DNA of 64,000 bases from Azospirillum oryzae. Lineage in GTDB: Bacteria > Pseudomonadota > Alphaproteobacteria > Azospirillales > Azospirillaceae. A model generated the notes under the pieces. That model was not told the origin of the DNA, ran no database searches, and saw only the letters and a program-made list of their open reading frames with translations. Position 1 is the stretch's first letter, and each line of letters opens with the position of its first letter. Of this stretch, positions 10,406 to 19,446 are shown one piece after another. The translations under genes and the position numbers were made by a program. Location: the NCBI RefSeq assembly GCF_900177515.1, contig NZ_FXAK01000004.1, forward strand, positions 124,001-188,000. The letters run 5' to 3'.

Positions 10406-12565
10406 ATGAAGACTTCGACCGCTCACCTCCGCCGCCGCCTGCTTTCTTCGGTGGTTCCCGTCGCCGTCCTGACGGCATCCCTGCTGGCCGCGGGCTGCGC
10501 GGTCAAACCCGAGCCGCTGACGGCCGAGGAAAATCTGGCGCGCGTGCGTAAGGATCTGAGCGTCGTCCTGGCTCCGCAGGAACCGCTGACCAAGGCGGTC
10601 TCGATGGACGAGGCGATGGCCCGCGCCATCAAGTACAACCTCGACGAACGCGTGAAGCTGATGGAGGTGGCGGTCGCCACCGATCAGCTGGATCTGTCGC
10701 GCTATGACATGCTGCCGCGCGTGGTGGCCGCCGCCGGCTATGTCGGGCGCAACAACGACGCCGGGTCGGAGAGCCTGAACCTCGCCACCGGCCGGCGGAC
10801 GGGCGAAAGCACCACCGCCACCGACAAGCACCGCCGCACCGCCGACCTCGCCTTCACCTGGAACGTGCTGGATTTCGGCGTCAGCTATCTGCGGGCGCGG
10901 CAGAACGCCAATCTGGTGCTGATCGCCGACGAACGCCGCCGCCGCGTCGTCCAGGGCATCATGCAGGACGTGCGCACCGCCTATTGGCGCGCCGTGGCCG
11001 CCGAACGGCTGCTGAAGCGGCTGGAGCCGCTGGAAAAGCGGGTGGAGGGGGCGCGGCGCGATGCCCGCAAGCTGGAGGCGATGCGCATCCAGGCCCCGCT
11101 GCAGGCGTTGAACTACACCCGCAGCCTGGTCGAGACCCTGCGCCAGCTGCAGTCGCTGCGCCGCGAGCTGGTGGCGGCGAAGTCGCAGCTGGGTGCGCTG
11201 ATGGGCCTGCCGCCAGGCGAGCCGTTCGAGATCGAGATGCCGGCGGCCAGCGTCATGCAGGCGCCGCCCAAGCTGGACATCGGCACCGGGGCGCTGGAGA
11301 CCTACGCCCTGCTGAACCGGCCGGAGCTGCTGGAGGAAAGCTACAACCAGCGCATTTCCGCCGACGAGACCTGGCGGTCGCTGCTGAAGCTGCTGCCGGG
11401 CATCGACGTCAACGCCGCCCTGCGCTACGACAGCAACAGCTTCCTGCTGAACCAGCGCTGGGCCGATTACGGCGCGCGGATCAGCTGGAACCTGATCAAC
11501 CTTGTTTCCGCCCCCGCCACCAAGTCCTACGCCGAGGCGCAGGAGGAGCTGGTCGCCTTCCGCCGCCAGGCGCTGAGCATGGCGGTGCTGAGCCAGGTGC
11601 ATGTGGCGGTGCTGCAGTTCCGCGAACTGAAGCAGGAATTCGCCCTGACCGCCGAGCAGGCCGACCTCGACACCCGGATCCGCGCCCAGTACGCCAACAG
11701 CGGCGAGGCCGGACAGGTGGGCGAGCTGGGCGTGATCCAGTCGGAGGTGACGGCGCTGCTGTCCGACCTGCGCCGCGATCTGGTGCTGGCCGACCTGCAC
11801 AACGCCTATGCCCGGGTCATGGTGTCGGCCGGCGTCGATCCGCTGCCCGAGACGATGGCCGCCAACGATCTGCCGACCCTGACCCAGGCGGTGGGCAAGG
11901 GCCTGTCCTCCTGGCAGGAGCGCGCCAACAATGTCCTGCGCGTGAAGGATCTGATGGCCGAGCCCAAGGCCGCCGCCAAGGACAGCAAGACCCAAGCGGC
12001 CACGCCGGAGCCCGTGAGGCCGGACGCTCCCAAACAGGAACCGGCCCTGCAGGCGGTTCCGGTCGCGGCCGCTCCGGTGCCCGAGCCCACTCCGGCGGCC
12101 CCCGCCCCGGCCGATCCGGCTCCGGCCGCCACGCCGTTCGTGCTGGCCTCCGCGGCTCCGACGCCCGTTCCCGCTCCGGTTCCTATGGCCGCTCCGGCAC
12201 CCGCGCCGGCGGAGAATCCGGCTCCAATCGCCGCTCCGGTTGCGACGGCATCCTTCTCTCCCGTCATCCAGGCCGATCTCGGGGCTTACGCAAGCCACAG
12301 GCTTGCCGCGCGCGAATGGGGTATGATCACCGGACGCCTAGGAACGGAGGGCAACGGGGTCGGCGCCCTGTATGCCACCACCCGGCGCAGTCAGGACGGC
12401 AAGATCATCGTCCAGCTGCGCGCAGGCGGCTTCGCCGACCGCGCCGCGGCCGAGCGGTTCTGCCATCGTGTGAAGGATAGTCAGCGGGAATGCACCGTTC
12501 GCACCCTTTCGGCCCAAGAGCAGCAGTCCGACAGCCAGCCGGTCGACCGGCTGGCGTCGCTGTGA
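10406..12565 (+). CDS. TolC-family outer membrane lipoprotein with C-terminal SPOR domain
   Basis: This 719-residue protein starts with a lipoprotein signal (LLAAGC, Cys31). TolC/OEP-type alpha-helical repeats span about residues 65-490. A long Pro/Ala linker (about 525-625) leads to a SPOR-like peptidoglycan-binding domain (about 625-705, with the pattern ARREWG...YATTRRSQDGKIIVQLRAGGFADRAAAERFC). TolC proteins form the outer membrane exit duct of tripartite exporters; SPOR domains bind denuded septal glycan. The fusion is unusual. The gene lies 83 bp after the giant protein gene, and its stop overlaps the GTG start of the next gene by 4 bp, so it is probably the duct for export of the giant protein (inference). 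Confidence 0.85.
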   Translation: MKTSTAHLRRRLLSSVVPVAVLTASLLAAGCAVKPEPLTAEENLARVRKDLSVVLAPQEPLTKAVSMDEAMARAIKYNLDERVKLMEVAVATDQLDLSRYDMLPRVVAAAGYVGRNNDAGSESLNLATGRRTGESTTATDKHRRTADLAFTWNVLDFGVSYLRARQNANLVLIADERRRRVVQGIMQDVRTAYWRAVAAERLLKRLEPLEKRVEGARRDARKLEAMRIQAPLQALNYTRSLVETLRQLQSLRRELVAAKSQLGALMGLPPGEPFEIEMPAASVMQAPPKLDIGTGALETYALLNRPELLEESYNQRISADETWRSLLKLLPGIDVNAALRYDSNSFLLNQRWADYGARISWNLINLVSAPATKSYAEAQEELVAFRRQALSMAVLSQVHVAVLQFRELKQEFALTAEQADLDTRIRAQYANSGEAGQVGELGVIQSEVTALLSDLRRDLVLADLHNAYARVMVSAGVDPLPETMAANDLPTLTQAVGKGLSSWQERANNVLRVKDLMAEPKAAAKDSKTQAATPEPVRPDAPKQEPALQAVPVAAAPVPEPTPAAPAPADPAPAATPFVLASAAPTPVPAPVPMAAPAPAPAENPAPIAAPVATASFSPVIQADLGAYASHRLAAREWGMITGRLGTEGNGVGALYATTRRSQDGKIIVQLRAGGFADRAAAERFCHRVKDSQRECTVRTLSAQEQQSDSQPVDRLASL

Positions 12566-13401
12566 TCCGTCCCGGTGCCGCGGCCAAGGCCACCGCCCAG
12601 GCCGCCGCGCTGTTGGGGGTGCTGCTGGGTGGGGGCCTCGCCTCCACCCCGGCGGCGGCCCAGGACGTCTCGCAGGGGCAGGTCCGCGCCCTGATCGAGG
12701 CCAAACGGCACGCCGTCCTCTCCTCCGAGATCCCGGGCCGCATCGCGCGGATGAGCGTCGATGCCGGCCAGGGCTTCAAGGCCGGCGATCTGCTGGTCGC
12801 CTTCGACTGCGCCAGCTATCAGGCGGAGCTTGACGGCGCCCGCGCCCAACTGAACGCGGCGGAGGTGACGGCGCGGGTCAACCGGCGCCTGAACAGCCTG
12901 CGCTCCATCGGCGAGGCGGAGGTGCAACTGGCCGAGGCCAAGGCCCAGGTCGCCCGCGCCGAGGCCCGCAAGGCGGAGGTGCAGACCCGGCGCTGCGACA
13001 TCAAAGCGCCCTTCGACGGCCGGGTGGTCGAACGCCGCATCCAGGAGCATGAGTCGGTTGCCGCCGGCGCGCCGCTGCTGGAGATCCTGTCCGACCGCGA
13101 CCTGAAGGTGGAGCTGATCGTCCCATCCTCGTGGCTGGTGTGGCTGAAGCCTGGGCAGCGTTTCGACCTGCGCGTCGACGAAACCGGAGCCACCTTGCCC
13201 GGCGAGGTGGTGCTGCCCGGTGCCAAGGTCGATTCGACCAGCCAGTCGGTGGTGGTGACCGCCAAGCTGACCGGCGAGATCGCCCATGCCGGCCTGATCG
13301 CCGGCATGAGCGGCACCGCCATCTTCCCCGAACCGGCGCTGTCGTCGCTGCCGGCCGGGAGCCAGGGGGGCAGTTCCAGGCCTGGAGCCGCAAAGCCATG
13401 A
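12562..13401 (+). CDS. HlyD-family periplasmic adaptor protein
   Basis: The protein is 279 residues. I chose the GTG at 12562 because it overlaps the upstream stop as GTGA and gives a clean signal peptide ending at Ala-Ala-Ala|Gln-Asp; the longer ATG at 12490 would put about 24 extra residues before the signal. Two lipoyl-like half motifs flank a helical hairpin: SEIPGRIARMSVDAGQGFKAGD near 50-75, and DIKAPFDGRVVERRIQEHE near 150-170. A beta-barrel part follows. Such adaptors bridge an inner membrane pump and a TolC duct. The stop overlaps the next ATG by 4 bp, so the genes are translationally coupled. Confidence 0.82.
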   Translation: MIRPGAAAKATAQAAALLGVLLGGGLASTPAAAQDVSQGQVRALIEAKRHAVLSSEIPGRIARMSVDAGQGFKAGDLLVAFDCASYQAELDGARAQLNAAEVTARVNRRLNSLRSIGEAEVQLAEAKAQVARAEARKAEVQTRRCDIKAPFDGRVVERRIQEHESVAAGAPLLEILSDRDLKVELIVPSSWLVWLKPGQRFDLRVDETGATLPGEVVLPGAKVDSTSQSVVVTAKLTGEIAHAGLIAGMSGTAIFPEPALSSLPAGSQGGSSRPGAAKP

Positions 13402-14861
13402 GTGCTGCCATGGGCCAACCCCCGCCCCAGCAGACGGCTCCGCCACAAGGGAGCGCGCAAGGGGTGTCGCAGGGGGCAGCCCAGCCTGTCAACGGCCTGC
13501 TGATGCTGCTGGAGCTGCAGCGGCAGGCCTGGCGGCAGGCGACGGCGCCGGAGCTGCGCTATCACATCGTCAACCAGACCCGTCGGCTGATCGCCTATCG
13601 GCAGGCGGCCGTCCTGACGGTGGGGGAGCGGGGACGGGCATCGCTGGAGGCGGTGTCGAACATCGCGGTGCTGGAGCCGAACGCCCCCTTCGCCCAATGG
13701 CTGGAGGAGGCGGTGCACGCCGTCGCCACGGGCGAACACGCCAACGGCGTCCATGTCGTCGATCCCGCCACCCTGCCCGCCTCCGTGCGCAACGCCTGGG
13801 GCGAATGGGGGCCGGCGCAGGTGCTGTGGTGTCCGCTGCGCAAGCCGGAAACCCCGCGGGAGTCCATGCCGGGCGCCCAGGCGGATGTCCAGGCGAAGGG
13901 CAAGGCCGTTCCGCCGCCGGCCGGCCTGTGGCTTGGCCGTGACGAGCCCTGGACCGATGGCGAAATCCTGCTGCTGAGCCATCTGACCGAAGGCTACGGC
14001 CATGCCTGGTGGGCCCTGTCGGGCAGGCGGGCGAAGGGCCGAGGGCTGCGGCGCGCCCTGCTGCCACTGCTGGTCCTGCTGATGATCGCCGGCGCGCTCG
14101 CCATCCCGGTGCCGATGTCGACGCTGGCCCCGGCTGAAATCCAGACCAGCAACCCGGTGATCGTCGCCGCCCCGCTGGACGGCGTGATCGAGCGCTTCCA
14201 TGTGCAGCCGAACCAGACGGTGGCGGCCGGCCAGCCCTTGTTCAGCTTCGAGTCCACCGTCCTGCGCAGCCGTTTCGAGGTGGCACGCAAAGGCCTGACC
14301 CAGGCCGAGGCGGAGCTGCTGACCGCCTCGCAGGCCGCCTTCACCGATCCGCAGACCAAGGCCCGCGTCGCCCAGCTCCGCGCCCAGGTGGAACTGCGCC
14401 GCGCCGAGATGGCGCTTGCCCGCGACCTGCTGGACCGGGTGACGGTGAAGGCCGACCGCGCCGGCATCGCCGTCTTCACCGACGTCAATGACTGGCTGGG
14501 CAAGCCGGTGTCGGTGGGCGAGCGCGTGCTGACCTTGGCCGACCCGCAGGCACCGGAGATCGACATCATGGTGCCGGTCGGCGACGCCCTGGTTCTGGAG
14601 CCGGGCTCCCCGGTGGAGCTGTTCCTGAACGTCGACCCGCTGCATCCCCTGCAGGCGCGGCTGACCCATGCCAGCTACGAAGCCGGCCTGTCGGCCGCCG
14701 GCGTGCTGTCCTACCGCGTCAAGGCGGCCCTGGATGCAGGGGAACCTCCGCCGCGCATCGGCCTGCGCGGCACCGCCAAGATCCTGGGCGACCGCGTACC
14801 GCTGGCGCTCTACCTGTTCCGCCGCCCGCTGGCCCTGCTGCGCCAGTCATTGGGGATTTGA
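13398..14861 (+). CDS. Membrane HlyD-type adaptor with N-terminal GAF-like cytoplasmic region
   Basis: The protein is 487 residues. It starts at the ATG overlapping the previous stop (ATGA). Residues about 25-205 form a soluble region resembling a GAF domain (NQTRRLIAYRQAAVLTV...LWLGRDEPWTDGEILLLSHL). One transmembrane helix follows (about 218-238, LLPLLVLLMIAGALAIPVP), then a periplasmic HlyD-like arm with lipoyl halves (PLDGVIERFHVQPNQTVAAGQPLF; DLLDRVTVKADRAGIAVF). The GAF call rests on pattern and length and is tentative. A cytoplasmic sensor joined to an adaptor suggests substrate or ligand gating of export (inference). The M50-type gene follows after 52 bp. Confidence 0.75.
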   Translation: MSAAMGQPPPQQTAPPQGSAQGVSQGAAQPVNGLLMLLELQRQAWRQATAPELRYHIVNQTRRLIAYRQAAVLTVGERGRASLEAVSNIAVLEPNAPFAQWLEEAVHAVATGEHANGVHVVDPATLPASVRNAWGEWGPAQVLWCPLRKPETPRESMPGAQADVQAKGKAVPPPAGLWLGRDEPWTDGEILLLSHLTEGYGHAWWALSGRRAKGRGLRRALLPLLVLLMIAGALAIPVPMSTLAPAEIQTSNPVIVAAPLDGVIERFHVQPNQTVAAGQPLFSFESTVLRSRFEVARKGLTQAEAELLTASQAAFTDPQTKARVAQLRAQVELRRAEMALARDLLDRVTVKADRAGIAVFTDVNDWLGKPVSVGERVLTLADPQAPEIDIMVPVGDALVLEPGSPVELFLNVDPLHPLQARLTHASYEAGLSAAGVLSYRVKAALDAGEPPPRIGLRGTAKILGDRVPLALYLFRRPLALLRQSLGI

Positions 14862-14913
14862 GACGCAATCCAAGCCGGTCCCGCCACCTCCCCAAGGCAA
14901 TCGAGGACGCCCC

Positions 14914-17157
14914 TTGTCCATCGCCCTCACCCCCTCCGCCGGTCCCTCCGCCAGCCTCCGCGCCGTCGGCACCGCCCCCGCCGATCCGCTGGCCTCCCTG
15001 CGGCTGCCGGGGTTGCGCGACGATCTGGCCCTGCTGCCGGCGCCGGCGGGACAGGACGGGGCGCCGGGCTGGACCATCCACGATCCGGTGCGCAACCGCT
15101 ATTTCCGCATCGGGCCGGAGGCCTTCGCGCTGATCGCCCACTGGCACCACGCCAACCCGCGCGCCATCGCCGCGGCGGTGGCGGAGGAGAGCCTGTTCGA
15201 GCCGGCGGTCGAGGACGTCATGGGCTTCTACCAGTTCCTGGCCGGGAACAACCTGACCGTCACCGCCGACACCGCCTTTCTGGCGCGCCAGGCGGCGGCG
15301 CGGAAGACCGGCTGGTTCTGGTGGCTGGTCCACAACTACCTGTTCTTCCGCATCCCGCTGGTGCGGCCAGACCGCTTCCTGTCGGCGACGCTCGGGCTGG
15401 TGGCGCCGCTCTACAGCCGGGCCTGGATGGTCCTGGTGCTGCTGACCGCCGTCCTGGCCGGGCTCTTGGTGGCGCGGCAATGGGACACGTTCCTGCACAC
15501 CTTCCAGCATTTCTTTTCGCCCGAAGGGCTGGCGCTCTACGGCGTCACACTGCTGGGCACCAAGATCTGCCACGAGCTGGGCCATGCCTACACCGCCAAG
15601 CGCTTCGGCTGCCGGGTGCCGACCATGGGGGTGGCCTTCCTGGTGATGTGGCCGGTGCTCTACACCGACACCACCGACGCCTGGCGGCTGGTGTCCCGCC
15701 GGCAGCGTCTGGCGGTGGGAGCGGCCGGCATGGTGACCGAACTGACGATCGCCGTCTTCGCCACACTGGCCTGGAGCTTCCTGCCCGACGGGCCGCTGCG
15801 CAGCGCCGCCTATTTCCTGGCGACGGTCAGCTGGGTCACTACCCTGGCGATCAACCTCAGCCCCTTCATGCGCTTCGACGGCTATTACCTGCTGTCCGAC
15901 GCGCTGGACGTGCCGAACCTGCAGGAGCGCGCCTTCGCCATGGCGCGCTGGCAGCTGCGGGAGTGGCTGTTCGGCCTGGGCATGGACCCGCCGGAGGAGA
16001 TGCCGGCGGGGCGCCGCCGCATCCTGCTGGTCTATTCCTATGTCACCTGGGTCTACCGGCTGATGCTGTTCCTCGGCATCGCGCTGTTGGTCTATCACGT
16101 CGCCATCAAGGTTTTGGGCATCCTGTTGTTCGCCATCGAGATCGGCTGGTTCGTCGCCCGTCCCTTCGTGGCCGAGGCCAAGGCCTGGTGGGGCTTGCGC
16201 GACCGCTTCCGCGTGAACCTGCGCACCGGGCTGACGCTGGCCGGGCTGTCGGCGGCGGTCGGGCTGACCCTGCTGCCGGTGACCAGCACCGTGTCGGTGC
16301 CGGTGGTCTGGCGGGCGTCGGGTTTTGCCACCGTCTACGCCCCCTTTCCCGCCCGGCTGGAGGAGGCGCTGGTCGTCCGCGGCCAGAGCGTGATGGAGGG
16401 GGAGCCGCTGTTCCGCCTGATGGCCCCCGACCTGGAGGGCAAGCTGCGCCAGACCGAACTGCGCATCGACTGGATGCAGGAGCAGATCGCTCGCCAGACC
16501 GCCAGCCGCGAACAGCTCGACCGCGTGCGGGCGATGGAGGAGGATCTGGCCGCCGCCCTGGCCGAGCGGCAGGGACTGCTCGACAGCCGCGAGCGGCTGG
16601 TGGTGCGGGCCCCCCTGTCGGGCACCGTGCGCGACATGGAGGACGCCCTGACGCCCGGGCGCTGGATCGGGCCGAAGCTGCCGCTGGCGATCGTGGTGGC
16701 GCCGGGCAGCGGCGAACTGGTCGGCTATGTCGGCGAGGGCGATTTCGATCGGCTGAGCCCAGGGGCGGGGGCCGAGTTCCATCCCGACGACCCGCTGGCC
16801 CCCCGGCGCGCGGCGACGGTGCGCGCGGTCGATCCGGTCGCCGTCTCGGTGCTGGACGTGCCGGCGCTGGCCTCGGTCAATGGCGGCCCGGTGGCGGTGG
16901 AGGGGCAGGCGGGGGGCCAACCCGGCCAGTCTCATGGCGGCACCGGCCGCAGCGCGCTCGCCCCGGTGGAGGCGGTCTATCGCATCACCCTGGACGTCGA
17001 GCCGGCGGCCATGGGTCCAGGCGCCTCCGGCAATGCGCAGGACGGGCCGGAGCGCGTCACCCGCGGCATCGTCCGCGTGGCGGGCGAAGCCCGCAGCTTC
17101 GCCGAACGCTTCTGGCGCATCGCCGCGTCGGTGCTGATCCGCGAGACGGGGTTCTAA
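14914..17157 (+). CDS. M50 site-2-protease-like membrane protein fused to a HlyD-like arm
   Basis: The 747-residue protein starts at a TTG preceded by a GAGG ribosome site; longer upstream starts run out of frame through the previous gene. Residues about 30-120 resemble a PqqD-like winged-helix region (DPVRNRYFRIGPEAFALIA). Several membrane helices follow, carrying HELGH (His220, Glu221, His224) and NLSPFMRFDG near 313-323, the two metal-site motifs of M50 proteases. The C-terminal third (about 465-740) has lipoyl-like halves and a coiled coil, as in HlyD adaptors. Both M50 motifs are intact, so proteolytic or metal-dependent activity is possible. Inference: it serves as the inner membrane core of a non-ABC export complex with the three preceding genes. 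Confidence 0.82.
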   Translation: MSIALTPSAGPSASLRAVGTAPADPLASLRLPGLRDDLALLPAPAGQDGAPGWTIHDPVRNRYFRIGPEAFALIAHWHHANPRAIAAAVAEESLFEPAVEDVMGFYQFLAGNNLTVTADTAFLARQAAARKTGWFWWLVHNYLFFRIPLVRPDRFLSATLGLVAPLYSRAWMVLVLLTAVLAGLLVARQWDTFLHTFQHFFSPEGLALYGVTLLGTKICHELGHAYTAKRFGCRVPTMGVAFLVMWPVLYTDTTDAWRLVSRRQRLAVGAAGMVTELTIAVFATLAWSFLPDGPLRSAAYFLATVSWVTTLAINLSPFMRFDGYYLLSDALDVPNLQERAFAMARWQLREWLFGLGMDPPEEMPAGRRRILLVYSYVTWVYRLMLFLGIALLVYHVAIKVLGILLFAIEIGWFVARPFVAEAKAWWGLRDRFRVNLRTGLTLAGLSAAVGLTLLPVTSTVSVPVVWRASGFATVYAPFPARLEEALVVRGQSVMEGEPLFRLMAPDLEGKLRQTELRIDWMQEQIARQTASREQLDRVRAMEEDLAAALAERQGLLDSRERLVVRAPLSGTVRDMEDALTPGRWIGPKLPLAIVVAPGSGELVGYVGEGDFDRLSPGAGAEFHPDDPLAPRRAATVRAVDPVAVSVLDVPALASVNGGPVAVEGQAGGQPGQSHGGTGRSALAPVEAVYRITLDVEPAAMGPGASGNAQDGPERVTRGIVRVAGEARSFAERFWRIAASVLIRETGF

Positions 17158-17168
17158 CCGTTCAAAGG

Positions 17169-17211
17169 CTCAGGTCCGTAACCACAGTGAAGATGGCGGA
17201 CCTGAGTTTCT
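17169..17211 (+). terminator. Rho-independent-type terminator of the export cluster
   Basis: A perfect 10-bp inverted repeat (CTCAGGTCCG at 17169-17178 and CGGACCTGAG at 17197-17206) with an 18-base loop is followed by TTTCTC. It lies 11 bases after the stop of the M50-type gene, between convergent genes. Confidence 0.7.
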
Positions 17212-17252
17212 CATGAACGATTCAAATCGAGGCGTTCAACCATACAAAGGCA

Positions 17253-17996
17253 TCAGGGCTTTACCATCAGCCACTTCCTGTGATGGATCACAGGGTTCCG
17301 ATCGATCAGCTCACCAAACTCGGTCACGGCCCGGATCACGCCCGGTGCGTCTTCGTGGTAATCGTCGCCAATCATGACGCCGCCAACCCGAAGCAGCGGC
17401 CAATATGCTTCGATATCCGCCTTAGCCTCTTGGTAGCTGTGGCCGCCGTCGATGTAGATGACGTCAGCCTTGATCCCAAGCGCCTTGAGGAAAACGGCCG
17501 CCCCGCTGGAACTGATGGGAAACGGGGTGATGATGTCGCTCACGCCCTTCAGAACGACGTTGGCCAAGAACTGATAATAGATGGTGGGGTATCCATTTTT
17601 GAGGCCCAGCGAGTGGAAGCCCCAATATCCATTCGGCGTTTTATCGGCCCACATCTCACTTGAACCCAACCAAGTGTCGACACAGACGATTTCAGCGTTG
17701 TCGACGCCGTATTCCTTGCAAAGACCTGCCATATGAACAGCACTTGCACCCTTCCAGGTGCCGACCTCAATGAGGAGACTGGGCTTTATCTGTGAAATGA
17801 CATGCCTAAAGATCGGGTGGCTTTCGGTGCGATCGCTAAAGGTATAGGCGTTTACGTCAAATCCCTCATATGGGGACTGTTCGAAAATCCTGTTCCTGAT
17901 CTGCATGAATGCCCCCAGCTGATTTTTTTTGACCATATACTCCAATGACTTGGATGGCAATCTGCCGTCCGCGCAAACATCCGGGCCCGAGACCAC
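17253..17996 (-). CDS. Class I SAM-dependent methyltransferase (Methyltransf_24 type)
   Basis: This 247-residue frame carries a Rossmann methyltransferase core: LLIEVGTWKGASAVHMAGL (SAM-binding loop), EIVCVDTWLGS at the second strand, DVIYIDGGHSYQEAKADIEAYWPLLRVGGVMIGDDY near the C-terminus. The last pattern is typical of small-molecule or sugar methyltransferases of the Methyltransf_24 group. The start is uncertain: the GTG at 17996 has no clear ribosome site, while ATGs at 17936 and 17906 (the latter with a GGGGG stretch upstream) keep the whole core. Base composition is lower in GC than in the flanking export genes. Its place beside glycosyltransferases suggests O-methylation of a sugar, with the substrate unknown. 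Confidence 0.75.
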   Translation of the reverse strand: MVSGPDVCADGRLPSKSLEYMVKKNQLGAFMQIRNRIFEQSPYEGFDVNAYTFSDRTESHPIFRHVISQIKPSLLIEVGTWKGASAVHMAGLCKEYGVDNAEIVCVDTWLGSSEMWADKTPNGYWGFHSLGLKNGYPTIYYQFLANVVLKGVSDIITPFPISSSGAAVFLKALGIKADVIYIDGGHSYQEAKADIEAYWPLLRVGGVMIGDDYHEDAPGVIRAVTEFGELIDRNPVIHHRKWLMVKP

Positions 17997-18213
17997 ACGC
18001 CAAGGTATAACCAGCCAGAAATTCTATGGTGACGCCGCTTGGCTCTCGTCGCGTCGATGCCGATTTTAAAGATGGGGTTTTCGAAAATTCCCCTGCCTCA
18101 AATCTTTTAGCCCTAGGCCTCTGGCTCTAGAATCTCCCGATAGCTGAAGCGTTGATCTATCAATTCCATGCCCATAGAGTGCTCCTGGTTTTCAGTGGTG
18201 GATCAGGAAGAAC

Positions 18214-19077
18214 ATGGCTCTTCAGAAATTCGATATCGTTTCTGCAAATGGAATGAAGTTCTTTTTGCAGCTGGACCCGCAGGATATGGCGCAGCGTGAC
18301 GTCATCGCCCATTTCCTCAGCGGCCAGATGTACGAGCACGAAACGTCTCTGCTGTTCCTGAAAGCTTTGCGTTCTGGCGATACCGCCGTCAATGTTGGTG
18401 GCAACGCCGGTTATTTCACCATGCTTGCTGCAACCTTGGTCGGTACCCAGGGGTGCGTGGTCACCGCCGAAGCCAACCCCACCCTTGCGGCACTGATCCG
18501 CAACAGCGCCGCGCTGAACGACATCTCGCATCTTTCCATCGAAACCGTGGCGATCAGCGATCGCAATGGAGAGATCGTTTTCGGATCGAACGGGTCCAAT
18601 GACAGCAACGGCGGCGTCGTGCCCGAGAAGGCGCCGGGAGAGGCGCTGGAAAGCAACGAGTCCATCACGCAGTTCGTCGCCCGCGCCGAGACGCTCGACA
18701 GTCTGGCGGGCCGGCACGGCCTTGAGCGCATCCGCCTGCTGAAGATCGACACCGAGGGACATGAACTGAATGTCCTGAAGGGTGCCGAAGGGCTTCTCCG
18801 CGAAAAGAGGATCGACTTCATCGCCGCCGAGTTGAACCTCCCCGGCTTGACACGGAACCGCACGACCCAGCATGAGTTGAGGGCGTTCATGGTGGGGCAT
18901 GGCTATCACATGTTCCTGCTCGACCATAACGGAGCCCTGCCCCGCCTCGTGCCCCCCGGAACCGAGGTCAGGCAGACCTACACCTGCAACGTCCTGTTCT
19001 CCCGCATCGAGACGATCGCCGGGGTTTGGGACAGCGTGGCAAACGAACCCGCCGCCGTCCACATCGCCCAACGCTGA
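18214..19077 (+). CDS. FkbM-family SAM-dependent methyltransferase
   Basis: The 287-residue protein has the FkbM layout: GDTAVNVGGNAGYFTMLAA (SAM loop near 55-73), VVTAEANPTLAALIRNSAALN, then ETLDSLAGRHGLERIRLLKIDTEGHELNVLKGA near 150-190, whose K-x-D-T-E-G-H-E core is characteristic of the family. FkbM enzymes O-methylate hydroxyls of sugars, polyketides or glycans. The gene diverges from the preceding methyltransferase across about 217 bp, which should hold both promoters. Its GC is lower than that of the export operon but higher than in the AT-rich glycosyltransferase near 25.5 kb. Confidence 0.85.
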   Translation: MALQKFDIVSANGMKFFLQLDPQDMAQRDVIAHFLSGQMYEHETSLLFLKALRSGDTAVNVGGNAGYFTMLAATLVGTQGCVVTAEANPTLAALIRNSAALNDISHLSIETVAISDRNGEIVFGSNGSNDSNGGVVPEKAPGEALESNESITQFVARAETLDSLAGRHGLERIRLLKIDTEGHELNVLKGAEGLLREKRIDFIAAELNLPGLTRNRTTQHELRAFMVGHGYHMFLLDHNGALPRLVPPGTEVRQTYTCNVLFSRIETIAGVWDSVANEPAAVHIAQR

Positions 19078-19089
19078 ACCCGGCCCTCC

Positions 19090-19250
19090 TTACCCGATCC
19101 TGACCACCAGCAGCCCGTCATTCGCCACAGCGAGCCCGGCCGATTGCGAGCAGACATAGCCGATCGGGTTGGGACGGGACACGTTGCGGCCATAGGTGGT
19201 GAAATGGATCAGCGCCTGCTGCTGGTCGGTGCCGAAACTTGCGGCCAGAT
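19090..19250 (-). pseudogene. 3' remnant of a gene with YLAxxPDLxxAFGTD repeats, cut off by an IS21 element
   Basis: The minus strand encodes DNLAASFGTDQQQALIHFTTYGRN and then a short tail ending at TAA (19090-19092). The same repeat type occurs at 21.8-22.1 kb on the other side of the IS21 element. A copy of GCCAGAT at 19244-19250 abuts the element and matches the copy on its far side. Restoring the join still leaves the two halves out of frame, so the gene also carries a small indel. The repeat resembles short repeats seen in secreted alphaproteobacterial proteins; function is unknown. Confidence 0.6.
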
Positions 19251-19446
19251 TGTCAACCGGCTTCCAATTTCCAGCCGGCATCGGCTTGCAATTTCCAGCC
19301 ACGCTTGCGGTTGCAGAACCTGTTGTCCAGGGAGTCCACGGGAGGGTCCCGCGCGCGCCGCGGAGTGCCCTCATGGCTGACGCAGCGGCGCGTGTGGGAG
19401 GGGCCTGTGGGCCCCCCTGGGCAACGGACGGGGGGAGGGCTTTGGA

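Noticed and set aside
5538..10478. 1,646-codon open frame on the minus strand across the giant protein gene
   Set aside because: It is an antisense shadow produced by high GC and repeats; its translation is low-complexity Arg/Gly/Ala and has no domain.
10229..12298. Long minus-strand frame opposite the TolC gene
   Set aside because: Antisense shadow; the plus-strand protein has a signal, OEP repeats and SPOR domain, the minus frame only His/Gln/Gly-rich sequence.
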